DNA of 64,000 nucleotides, taken from the NCBI RefSeq assembly GCF_016706325.1, contig NZ_JADJJX010000003.1:1-64000 (forward strand), written 5' to 3'. Below, one piece after another: positions 46,344 to 54,575 of this stretch. How positions within the stretch are numbered: position 1 is the stretch's first letter; every line of letters begins with the position of its first letter. The notes below the pieces were generated by a model that was not told the origin of the DNA, did no database searches, and was given only the letters and a program-made list of their open reading frames with translations. Both the position numbers and the translations under genes were made by a program. This DNA is from Methanothrix sp. GTDB taxonomy: Archaea; Halobacteriota; Methanosarcinia; Methanotrichales; Methanotrichaceae.

Positions 46344-47738
46344 TCAAGGGAGTTTGACCCTCTGCAGATTGATGTCCGCGCTCTCCCTCTTGATCCTGGC
46401 CAGCTTGACGATATCCTCTCGTTTTGCCTCTTTGCGGGCCAACTGCAGCCCATGCAGCAGCTCTTCGCCCTTTTTTGATCTGACTATCACTGTGGAGTAT
46501 CCCTCCGGGCTTCCCACCGATCCTATGGAGATGTCGGCCAGCCTGGAGACCAGGTCGCCGCATAACCGGCAGCCTTCTCGAATATCATCCTCCAGCTCCC
46601 GGACGCTGCAGGAGTACTCCTCTTCACCTAAAGTGGCAATGAATCTTCCTTTTGCGATCTGAACTTTATTTGCATCTTCTATATCGATGCCTAAGAGCTC
46701 ATTCATATGATCTTTCAATCTCCTGTAGTCAAAGCTCTCAAAGCAGAACAGGCCGAGGAGGAAAATCTCTGCATCCGGATATCTATCCTCAAGATAGCCT
46801 GATTGCTCCAGCCTCCTGACCACCCTGATCTGACAGGGGGTGCCGACCACGGCAATTCTCCTCTTCCCCTCCCCCAGAGCCTCAAGAAGGGGGGGCAGAA
46901 CTGAGAGGCGCACATATTTCGTCCCCTTCGCCCTGACCACAGCATCGATATCATCTACTGCGACAGCCCTCCCTCCAAACCCCGCTCTCTCATATGCCAC
47001 CACAGCCGAGTCTATCAGATCTTCTTTCAGGGCGCGGGAGAGAAGAGAGGTGGCAACCCCGCCATCCTGCCCCCTGATCTCCGCTCTGGCAGAGAAAATC
47101 TCGCTGCAGACCCCCAGGAGATCATCCCTCTCCCCTTTGAGATGCTCCTCCTCTATCCTCAGGCAATCATCAGCAGTGAGGGGGAAGATGTTTTTCTGCT
47201 CACTGATCGCACTGGTGGGGCAGACCATAGAGCAGGCACCGCAGGCGATGCAATCCTCGGACAGCTCCCCGTATGGGGCGTCCACATCCCTCTCAGTGCC
47301 CCGGTTCTGAAAGTTGATGGCGAATACACCCACCAGCTCTGCACAGACCCGACAGCACAGGCCGCAGAGAATGCATCTCTCAGCCTCTGGCAGGAATCTA
47401 GGTTCACGGATCCCGTATTCTCCTGCCAGCTTCTGGATCGATTCCTCTTTCGAGCATCTGGCAAAAAGAAGCTCCACTACCATCCGCCTGAGGTTCAGGA
47501 CTGCAGGGGTGGCCGTCCTGACCACCAGCCCCTCTTCAACTGGATAGTTGCAGGCGGTGACGAATCTCTTTTTGCCCTCCTTTTCTATCTCCACAGTACA
47601 GAGCCTGCATGACCCAAAGGGCTCAAGCGCAGGGTGATGGCATAAGGTGGGAATATGGATTCCTGCCGATAGGGCCGCCTCGAGAATAGTGGCAGCGCCG
47701 TCCGTCTCTATCTGATGATCATCGATCCAGAGCCTCAA
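46344..47738 (-). CDS. NuoG-type iron-sulfur head fused to FrhB F420-binding domain
   Basis: About 464 residues. Start TTG at 47738 (RLWIDDHQIE) behind AGGTGGAGG; a TTG at 47753 is also open. First the 2Fe-2S domain (IPTLCHHPALEPFGSCRLC, then a fourth Cys in VTACNYP), then two 4Fe-4S motifs (CILCGLCCRVC and CIACGACSMVCP), as in the head of NuoG. From about residue 215 an FrhB-like domain: GQDGGVATSLLSRAL, IAVVGTPCQIRVV, LLGLFCFESFDY, CRLCGDLVSRLADIS. The hybrid would pass electrons between F420 and the NuoEF module encoded upstream. A gap of about 36 bases separates it from the NuoF gene. Confidence 0.85.
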   Translation of the reverse strand: MRLWIDDHQIETDGAATILEAALSAGIHIPTLCHHPALEPFGSCRLCTVEIEKEGKKRFVTACNYPVEEGLVVRTATPAVLNLRRMVVELLFARCSKEESIQKLAGEYGIREPRFLPEAERCILCGLCCRVCAELVGVFAINFQNRGTERDVDAPYGELSEDCIACGACSMVCPTSAISEQKNIFPLTADDCLRIEEEHLKGERDDLLGVCSEIFSARAEIRGQDGGVATSLLSRALKEDLIDSAVVAYERAGFGGRAVAVDDIDAVVRAKGTKYVRLSVLPPLLEALGEGKRRIAVVGTPCQIRVVRRLEQSGYLEDRYPDAEIFLLGLFCFESFDYRRLKDHMNELLGIDIEDANKVQIAKGRFIATLGEEEYSCSVRELEDDIREGCRLCGDLVSRLADISIGSVGSPEGYSTVIVRSKKGEELLHGLQLARKEAKREDIVKLARIKRESADINLQRVKLP

Positions 47739-47774
47739 CTTCCTCCACCTCAAAAGATCCTCGCCTGGGCTGAT

Positions 47775-49649
47775 TCATGCCCGGCCCGGGGACTCTTTTA
47801 CAATTGCTCTTACCTTCTTGGGGCAGATCTCAAAGCATATGCCGCATCGTATGCATTTGGACTGATCGATAACCTGGAACCCCTCCCCGGATTTATAGAT
47901 CGCCCCCTGGGGGCAGTTCTCCTGGCATAGATCGCAGGCTATGCAGATCTCAGGGTCAATGGAATATTTGACAAGGGACTTGCAGGAGAGGGCAGGACAT
48001 CTCCTCTCCTCGATGTGGGCATCATACTCCTCCCGGAAATGGCGAATGGTGCTGAGGACGGGATTGACTGCCGTTCGTCCCAGAGCGCAGAGGGATGCCT
48101 CTTTCATCAATTCTGCAATATCCTGCAGGGTCTGAATATCGCTCTTTTTCCCCTGGCCGGACTTGATGGCATCGAGTATCTCTCGCATCCTTTTCAGCCC
48201 CTCCCGGCAGGGCAGGCATTTGCCGCAGGACTCACTGCAGAGAAAGTCCACAAAGTAGCGGGCCAGGTCGACGGCACAGGTATCCTCATCGATGACTATG
48301 ATGCTCCCCGAACCCATCATGGAGCCCAGGCGGGCCAGCTCATCGAAGTCCACGGGGGTATCCAGAGATTGAGCAGGGATGATGCCTCCAGACGGCCCAC
48401 CGGTCTGCACCCCTTTGAGCCCCTTTTTGCCTGAAATTCCCCCGCCGATCTTGTATATGATATCGGCCAGGCTCATGCCCATGGGGACCTCGACCAGGCC
48501 GGTGTTATTTACCTTGCCCACCAAAGAGAATATCTTGGTCCCCTTGCTCCTCTCAGTTCCGATGGAGCGGAACCGTTCTGCCCCCTGATTGATTATCAAA
48601 GGCACATTGGCAAAGGTCTCAACATTGTTCAGGACAGTCGGCTGGCCCCAGAGCCCCTTCTCGGAGGTGTGCACATACTTTGGCCTGGGCTCGCCTACCC
48701 TTCCCTCCAGGGCATTCATCAGGGCAGTCGACTCCCCAGAGACAAAGGAGCCGGCCCCCCGGTGAATGGTCACATCAAAATCAAAGCCCGTGCCCAGGAT
48801 ATTCTCTCCCAGCAGGCCCCGCTCCCGTGCCTGGCAGAGGGCGAGGGCGGCATTCTCTACCGCCAGAGGGTATTCCATGCGCACATAGATAAAGCCGCTA
48901 TGCGAACCAATGGCATAGGCGGCGATGATCAGCCCTTCCAGGACGCTGTGGGGGTTGCCCTCCATCAGCGCCCGGTCCATAAAGGCGCCCGGGTCTCCCT
49001 CATCACAGTTGACGATCACATATTTGAGCTCGCCCGGGGCCTTTCTAGCCGACTCCCATTTCCGGCCGGTGGGAAATCCGCCGCCGCCCCTGCCCCGGAG
49101 CTCTGATCTCTTCACCTCATCGATCACCTCATCCGGGCTCATCCCAAAGAGAACCCTGGCCAGGGCGCTGTAGCCGCCCAAAGCTAGGTAGTCATCAATA
49201 TTTTTAGGATCTATTTTTATATTTTTGCCTATTAGATGTCTCATCTGATGCTTATAAAAAGGAATATCATTCTCAAGGACTGCCCTCTCTCCCGTCTCGG
49301 GGTCCCTGTAGAGCAGGCGATCGACCAGGTCCCCTTTGAGGATGGTCTTCTCTACTATCTCCGGAACATCTTCCTGATGAACCCCGATATAGTAGATGCC
49401 TTTGGGATAGATCACAACCAGGGTCCCCTTTTCACAAAAACCAGGACAGCCGGTCTCCTTGATCTCGACCTGATCTTCCAGATCCTTTTCCTGAATATAA
49501 TCCTGAAAGGCCTTGACCACAGACCTGGCGCCCAGGGCCAAGCAGCCAGTTCCGGCACAGATCGCCACCAGGGGCTTTGCAGCGTCTCTCTTGGACTGGA
49601 TTTCAGATCTGAGCTCTTGCAGCTGTTCGATTGATCTGAGCCTCACCAT
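47775..49649 (-). CDS. NuoF-like NAD(P)- and FMN-binding subunit
   Basis: A 624-residue subunit like HndC/HydB. N-terminal thioredoxin-like 2Fe-2S part (CAGTGCLALGA ... CPGFCEKGTLV). The NuoF core: SELRGRGGGGFPTGRKWE, NCDEGDPGAFMDRALMEGNP, GSFVSGESTALMNALEG, the FMN/NADH site. The 4Fe-4S motif ESCGKCLPCREG, and two C-terminal ferredoxin motifs (CIACDLCQENCP, CIRCGICFEICP). This domain order is found in soluble NAD(P)-linked hydrogenases and bifurcating enzymes. Here no hydrogenase subunit is near; the downstream partner carries an F420 domain. Confidence 0.9.
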   Translation of the reverse strand: MVRLRSIEQLQELRSEIQSKRDAAKPLVAICAGTGCLALGARSVVKAFQDYIQEKDLEDQVEIKETGCPGFCEKGTLVVIYPKGIYYIGVHQEDVPEIVEKTILKGDLVDRLLYRDPETGERAVLENDIPFYKHQMRHLIGKNIKIDPKNIDDYLALGGYSALARVLFGMSPDEVIDEVKRSELRGRGGGGFPTGRKWESARKAPGELKYVIVNCDEGDPGAFMDRALMEGNPHSVLEGLIIAAYAIGSHSGFIYVRMEYPLAVENAALALCQARERGLLGENILGTGFDFDVTIHRGAGSFVSGESTALMNALEGRVGEPRPKYVHTSEKGLWGQPTVLNNVETFANVPLIINQGAERFRSIGTERSKGTKIFSLVGKVNNTGLVEVPMGMSLADIIYKIGGGISGKKGLKGVQTGGPSGGIIPAQSLDTPVDFDELARLGSMMGSGSIIVIDEDTCAVDLARYFVDFLCSESCGKCLPCREGLKRMREILDAIKSGQGKKSDIQTLQDIAELMKEASLCALGRTAVNPVLSTIRHFREEYDAHIEERRCPALSCKSLVKYSIDPEICIACDLCQENCPQGAIYKSGEGFQVIDQSKCIRCGICFEICPKKVRAIVKESPGRA

Positions 49650-49730
49650 GCTTCTGCCCGCCCTGGTCCTCTCTGCATGCCGCCATCCTCGTTCAGTGCT
49701 GTATAGCTGCTGAATCTGTCAAGCCGATCC

Positions 49731-50351
49731 TCAATCGTACTTGCTCAGGATCCCTTCAACGTTATTCGATGTCACCCGGCCGTGGTAGTCCTCGTCCACC
49801 ACCATCACCGGGCCTATGGCGCAGCAACCGAGGCAATTGACTCGCTTCAGGGTGAATTTCATATCCCTGGTCGTCCCGCCCTGTCCCACATTCAGCTTGA
49901 ATTCCGTTCTGTCCAGTATCTTTTGAGAGCCCCTGACCTGACAGGCAGTGCCCATGCATACGCTTATTTTGTGCTTTCCAACTGGCTTCAGGCTTATGGC
50001 CTCATAGAAGCTTGCTATCCTGTATATCCGGCTGGATGGGATCCTCATCCTCTCTGATATCTCTCTGAGAGCATCTTTTGAGATCCAATTGAACTCGCTT
50101 TGCAGATCTAAGAGAAGCTGAATGAGAGATTCCTCTCTGCCTTCGTGCTGCTCTATCATCTCCACCAGCCTCTTATGTTCCATGTTCTGCATGTTCTGCA
50201 TGTTCTGCATGTCCTGCATGTCCTGCATGTCCCGCATGTTCTGCATGTCCTGCATGTCCCGCATGTTCTGCATGTCCTGCATGTTCTGCATGTTCTGCAC
50301 GTTCTGCATGTCCTGCATGTCCTGCATGTCCTGCATGTCCTGCATTTCCAT
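49731..50351 (-). CDS. NuoE-like 2Fe-2S subunit, with repeat-encoded N-terminus
   Basis: The NuoE part (about 150 residues) begins at MEHKRLVEMIEQHEGREESL (ATG 50183). It carries a helical domain (ISKDALREISERMRIPSSRI) and the 2Fe-2S motif: CMGTACQVRG and CLGCCAIGPVMVVDE. An in-frame extension to 50351 adds about 56 residues of M-Q-D/N-M-Q repeats from a 9-base tandem repeat. Every unit holds a start codon, so the true start is open; the family favours 50183. It heads the operon with NuoF and the NuoG-FrhB fusion, with an 81-base gap before NuoF. Confidence 0.85.
   Translation of the reverse strand: MEMQDMQDMQDMQDMQNVQNMQNMQDMQNMRDMQDMQNMRDMQDMQDMQNMQNMQNMEHKRLVEMIEQHEGREESLIQLLLDLQSEFNWISKDALREISERMRIPSSRIYRIASFYEAISLKPVGKHKISVCMGTACQVRGSQKILDRTEFKLNVGQGGTTRDMKFTLKRVNCLGCCAIGPVMVVDEDYHGRVTSNNVEGILSKYD
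50184..50348 (-). repeat. 9 bp tandem repeat (CAGGACATG) at the start of nuoE
   Basis: About 18 copies of CAGGACATG / CAGAACATG / CGGGACATG on the minus strand. Each contains ATG preceded by AGGA-like bases, so each unit is a miniature start site. Because 9 is a multiple of three all are in frame with the NuoE protein. Confidence 0.9.
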
Positions 50352-50828
50352 ATCTTTCGGGCTTTTCGGATCTATTGAATCCTCGGCTTATCTCCTCTTC
50401 ATCTGGCCCTTTCCTCTCTTATTCCTCTTATTCCGGCAAAATCCCTCTAATTCCGGCACAGGGGAGGGGAATCCATCTGCTTCGCCTTCTTTCACCAATA
50501 TGTCATGACTAAACATGAATATATACGTTTGCTTGGCAGTTGCATTTATCTATTCTGATATAACATCAAAAAATGAAATAATTATTCAGTGTGGATCTTC
50601 AGCCCTCCGCTGTCTCCTGTGGATTCGGCACCCGTCTACTTTTGCTACCTGTATCCTTATGTTTTTATGGTGAAATCAGGATGCTCGGGCCCCATCACCA
50701 GAGGCGCAGGGGGAGGCTCCCGGCAGCACACAGCCCGCACAATCCAGCGAAGAGCTGGATCTTTTCTTTTGAGGAGGGGGCGCCGGGCAAATGCCCGGTC
50801 AAGAGGATTGCATCATTGATCAGCTCTC
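50352..50828. other. Spacer with promoter region and a GC-rich hairpin
   Basis: About 480 bases with no convincing gene. A minus-strand TATA-like CGTATATATTC lies at about 50519-50529. At 50781-50799 GCCGGGC-AAAT-GCCCGGT can fold as a strong hairpin. A 16-base stretch at 50774-50789 is identical to one at 59435-59450 in the CRISPR debris. Confidence 0.5.
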
Positions 50829-51185
50829 TTATTCTCTGCTGATCATTTTGGACTCGATGTACTCCTTCAAAGCTACTGCATTATTGTGCTCCTCATCCTT
50901 GGCTGCATATAATAAAAGCAGATCAGACTCCCCTGCCTTTGAAATGAGCTGATTTACAATCTCAGGCTTCTGATCAAGCTCGCCATAGAATCTCTCTTTG
51001 AACTCCTCCCATTTGGCTGGATCGTGGCCAAACCACTTTCTCAGCTCATTGCTGGGGGCTATATCCCTCATCCAGAGGTCTACCTTTGCCTCATCCTTTT
51101 TGATGCCTCTGGGCCACAGCCTGTCCACCAGTATTCTGAAGCCTGTGCCTGCAGAGGCATCATAGATTCTCTCTATCTTTATCAT
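50829..51185 (-). CDS. DUF488 (YeaO-like) protein
   Basis: About 118 residues from ATG 51185, preceded by GGGTGA with good spacing. Family motifs are MIKIERIYDASAGTGFRILV, DRLWPRGIKKDEA, DLWMRDIAPSNELRKWFGHD and LLLLYAAKDEEHNNAVAL. DUF488 proteins are small, widespread and of unknown function; some are linked to metal resistance. Here it lies 23 bases before the copper ATPase gene's end on the same strand, so it may belong to that unit. Confidence 0.85.
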   Translation of the reverse strand: MIKIERIYDASAGTGFRILVDRLWPRGIKKDEAKVDLWMRDIAPSNELRKWFGHDPAKWEEFKERFYGELDQKPEIVNQLISKAGESDLLLLYAAKDEEHNNAVALKEYIESKMISRE

Positions 51186-51207
51186 TCGGCTCACCCTTCA
51201 CCCTTTA

Positions 51208-53364
51208 TCATATATCATCCAGAAACCTGGCATTCACAGCCACGATCACAGTGCTGGCGCTCATCAGAATGGCACCGAGGGCGGAGCTGAGCAGAATCCC
51301 CTGGCTGTACAGGATGCCTGCCGCCAGGGGAATGGCCAGGGCATTGTAGCCCGTCGCCCAGATCAGGTTCTGAGTCATCTTTCTGTAGGTCTTCTTCGAG
51401 AGGCGGATTATGTTCGCAACATCCCTTGGATCGTTCCTGACCAGGATTATATCCGCTGACTCAACAGCGACATCTGTGCCCGCGCCGATGGCAATGCCCA
51501 CATCAGCGCTCACCAGTGCAGGAGCATCATTCACTCCATCTCCCACCATGGCGACAACATAATCCTTCTGGACACCCCTCACCGTCCGGGCCTTCTCGTG
51601 GGGCAGAACCTCTGCGAAATAGTCGTCCAGACCCAGATCTTCCGCCACCCACCTGGCGACGAATCGATTGTCTCCAGTGAGCATCATGCATCTGATATTC
51701 ATTCCTTTTAGCCTCTCGATGGCCTCTCTTGACTCCCTCCTTATCACGTCCGCCAGGGCTATGGCCCCGACGGGCCGCTCCTCTGAGAGCAGGAAGACGA
51801 CGGTCTTATCCTGCCCGGCATATTTATCCAGGCTATCATCCTTGATATCGATTCCACTCTCCTTCAGGTAGCCTGGGCTCACAACCTTCCATCTCTCTTC
51901 TCCGATCCGGCCCTCTATCCCTTTGCCGGGGATTGCCTTGAAGTCATCGATACGGACCGGCTCAAGGCCAGCATCCCGTGAACCTCTCACAATCCCTCTG
52001 GCGATGGGGTGCTCTGAGCTCTCCTCCAGGGATGCAGCTATCCTCAGCACCTCATCCTTATCCAGCTCAGAGAAGGTGATGACATCAGTGACCCCGAATT
52101 TGCCCTCGGTCAGGGTGCCGGTCTTGTCAAATATCACTGCCTCCAGCCCCCTGGCCGTTTCAAAGGCGGATCTGTCCCTGATCAGCAGACCTGACTTTGC
52201 CGCCAGAGAGGTGGAGACTGCCACCACTAAAGGGACTGCCAGGCCCAGAGCATGGGGGCAGGATATGACCATCACCGTCACCGCCCTCTCCACAGCGAAT
52301 GCTGAATCCCGGCTGAAGTAGAGCCAGACCAGAAGGGTGATGGCGCTCACACTCAATGATATGATTGTGAGCAGGCGAGCAGCTCTATCCGCCAGGTCCT
52401 GGGTTCTTGATTTGCTCTCCTGGGCTTCTCTGACCAGCTTGATGACCTGGCTTAGGTAGCTCTCCTCTCCCACCTTTTCCGTCTCTACCAGCAATGAGCC
52501 CTCGCCGTTGATGGACCCGCCAATGACCTTATCTCCCTTTTTCTTGGCCAGGGGCCTGGACTCGCCGGTGAGCATTGACTCATTGACGCTGCTTTTCCCT
52601 TCGGATACCACTCCGTCCACCGGTATCTTCTCCCCCGGCTTGACCTGGATCCTGTCTCCCGGCCTCAGCTCCTCAATCCTCACCTCCACAGTGCGGCCAT
52701 CTTGGATCAGGTGGGCGGCGGATGGCATGATCCTGGCCAGCTCCTCCAGAGCGCGGGAGGCTCCCAGCACAGAGCGCATCTCAATCCAGTGGCCGAGAAG
52801 CATGATGACTATCAGTGTAGCCAGCTCCCAAAAGAAGATCTCTCCCGGGAGGCCGAATACCACTGCCGAGCTGTAAAAATAGGCTGCGCTGATGGCTATG
52901 GCGATCAGGGTCATCATGCCAGGATTATGCTCTTTGATTTCCCTGACAAACCCCTTGAGGAAGGGATATCCCCCATAAAAATACACAAAGGTAGACAATA
53001 AGAAGAGCAGGATGATGGAGCCGGGAAACTCCAGCTTGAAGCCCAGCAAATGCTGCACCATGGGGGAGAGGGCGAGGATGGGGACTGTGACCATCAAAGA
53101 GATCATAAACCTTCTCTTGAAATCCTCTGCAAAATGGCCAATATGCCCGCCCTGGTGTTCCTTATGGGGCATTGCCTGATGGCTGCCAGTGCTCTTGTCT
53201 TTCATCTCATGGCCAGGGCCATCCCTGCCTGCATCAGCCGTCTCCTCCCCTGAGGTCCGGTCATGCATCCCGGCCATGTTATGCATGCTATGCATCCTAT
53301 TTTTGCTATTTTCTATTTGCTTGTCTGCTGACTTGGATGTACCATTATCTCCGGCCATCGCCAT
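51208..53364 (-). CDS. copB: CopB-type copper/heavy-metal P-type ATPase
   Basis: A 718-residue membrane pump. The N-terminus is rich in His and Met (KNRMHSMHNMAGMHDRTSG; HQAMPHKEHQGGHIGHF), as in CopB proteins. Then TM helices, the phosphatase loop ESMLTGESRP, the transmembrane CPH motif (VISCPHALGLAVPL), the phosphorylation site FDKTGTLTEG, the ATP-binding SSEHPIARGI, and MVGDGVNDAPAL. CPH rather than CPC supports CopB (copper/silver). Probably exports copper. A promoter-like sequence lies near 53453-53464, which coincides with one of the island's end repeats. Confidence 0.9.
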   Translation of the reverse strand: MAMAGDNGTSKSADKQIENSKNRMHSMHNMAGMHDRTSGEETADAGRDGPGHEMKDKSTGSHQAMPHKEHQGGHIGHFAEDFKRRFMISLMVTVPILALSPMVQHLLGFKLEFPGSIILLFLLSTFVYFYGGYPFLKGFVREIKEHNPGMMTLIAIAISAAYFYSSAVVFGLPGEIFFWELATLIVIMLLGHWIEMRSVLGASRALEELARIMPSAAHLIQDGRTVEVRIEELRPGDRIQVKPGEKIPVDGVVSEGKSSVNESMLTGESRPLAKKKGDKVIGGSINGEGSLLVETEKVGEESYLSQVIKLVREAQESKSRTQDLADRAARLLTIISLSVSAITLLVWLYFSRDSAFAVERAVTVMVISCPHALGLAVPLVVAVSTSLAAKSGLLIRDRSAFETARGLEAVIFDKTGTLTEGKFGVTDVITFSELDKDEVLRIAASLEESSEHPIARGIVRGSRDAGLEPVRIDDFKAIPGKGIEGRIGEERWKVVSPGYLKESGIDIKDDSLDKYAGQDKTVVFLLSEERPVGAIALADVIRRESREAIERLKGMNIRCMMLTGDNRFVARWVAEDLGLDDYFAEVLPHEKARTVRGVQKDYVVAMVGDGVNDAPALVSADVGIAIGAGTDVAVESADIILVRNDPRDVANIIRLSKKTYRKMTQNLIWATGYNALAIPLAAGILYSQGILLSSALGAILMSASTVIVAVNARFLDDI

Positions 53365-53452
53365 CCGCTCCTCTAATCAGCTCCTCAATAGCTACAACCG
53401 CCTGCGACAAGATCTATCGATCTATCAGTATTAATCGTCTCAGCTCCGATTT

Positions 53453-53464
53453 GATATATAAATT
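53453..53464 (-). promoter_or_regulatory. Candidate TATA box of copB
   Basis: Read on the minus strand: AATTTATATATC, with CGCAA directly upstream, which could be a BRE. It is about 90 bases before the copB start. The same bases form part of the left island-end repeat. Confidence 0.4.
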
Positions 53465-53479
53465 GCGTTGACACGAAAA
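53457..53479. repeat. Left end repeat of the CRISPR-related island
   Basis: TATAAATTGCGTTGACACG then AAAA. A near copy (TATAATTGCGTTGATACAAA) is at 60151-60172 in the same orientation; the core AATTGCGTTGA is identical. The two bracket csb2, the cas operon and the csx3 copies. Confidence 0.55.
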
Positions 53480-53644
53480 TTCATGAGACCCTTCTTTTTA
53501 AATGAATACCTCACAGCTTGAAACTTGGAACAAAATACCGGTAATCAATATTTGCTAATCCTCATTTCAACATAATCTATTAAAGATCTTATCATTCTTC
53601 AGAATTAAATGAATGAAGTATCCGATAAAAAGCTTTATCTATAA

Positions 53645-54573
53645 GCAAATATATTGCCTGTTGGGGAGAATGAATTGAGCTTTCTGAAGTCTGTCGGCGA
53701 ATTCAATTCCGATTGTATCTCAAAAGGAGAGCACGAAACCATCTTCTCACCAGCTTTTGTATTGCTGCTTTTCGATGGAGCGAGGAGACTGCCTTGAAGC
53801 TTACTGTGGCGCGCTACGCCTTAACAGGCCAGAGTCCGCCGCGACTTACAGAAACCATTATCTTTGCGGAGACAGCTCACCGGGCTCTGGCAGAACTCTC
53901 CAATGGCTCCCCGGTCTTCACGGGCTGCGATAGATCGCACAAGCCGTTGCAGGGACATGGTCACGCTCACATCTTCTGCCAGTCGAATCGAGGCCAGGGG
54001 CAGGATGGCCAGGGAGAGATCACACATATTACAGTTTACGCTCCTGTGGGATTTCGTTTTCCGGAACAGTGGGCCCTGCACAGGTTGAAAGAGATTTATG
54101 ATGAGAAGGAGTCCGGCGTTCAATTGGCTCTGCTGGGCTTGGGCAGGCCTGAGGACTTTGGAGGGACTGATCAGGAAAAAAACGAGTGCCCTCTCCTGGC
54201 TAAATCAAGATCGTGGATCTCGCGCATGCCCTTTCTGCCCACGCGCCATCCCAAGGTCACTCGGGCGGGCGTGCCCAAGCGCGACGCGCGGGGACTGCAG
54301 ATCGGCAGCCCGGAGCACGATCTACGGCGACTCCTCCGGCTGGCAGGATTTCCCGATCCAGCGGATGTGGAGCCCGTGCCCTGCACCTCCTCGGGCGGGC
54401 GGGACGTCCCCTGGCATGCCTTCATCAGGCGGAGGGAGAAGGGGCAGGGAAAGCCGGCGGCGGACGGGGCAGGATATGGCTTTCGCATCCGCTTCGCGGA
54501 GCAGGTGCAGGGGCCGGTGGCGGTGGGGTACGGGGGGCATTTTGGGATGGGGGGATTTTATTCGATAAACTGA
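53645..54573 (+). pseudogene. csb2: Type I-G (I-U) csb2 (Cas5-Cas6 fusion), truncated and frameshifted
   Basis: Remnant of the Cascade subunit that also processes crRNA. The N-terminal half is missing. Pieces recovered across two frames: KGEHETIFSPAFVLLLFDGA (about 53720-53780), then ALKLTVARYALTG, VFTGCDRSHKPLQGHGHAH, ITHITVYAPVGF and, near the end, GYGFRIRFAEQVQGPVAVGY with HFGMGGFYS. The last two segments are the conserved glycine-rich C-terminus of Csb2. GC content is higher than the adjacent cas operon. The 3' end lies 2 bases from the end of the cas7-like gene. Confidence 0.65.
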
Positions 54574-54575
54574 TG

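Noticed and set aside
50145..50378. Protein made of L-H-V repeats on the plus strand
   Set aside because: Opposite-strand shadow of the CAGGACATG repeat at the start of nuoE.
50774..50799. Riboswitch or small RNA upstream of the Nuo operon
   Set aside because: A single hairpin is seen but no known riboswitch core; listed only as spacer content.
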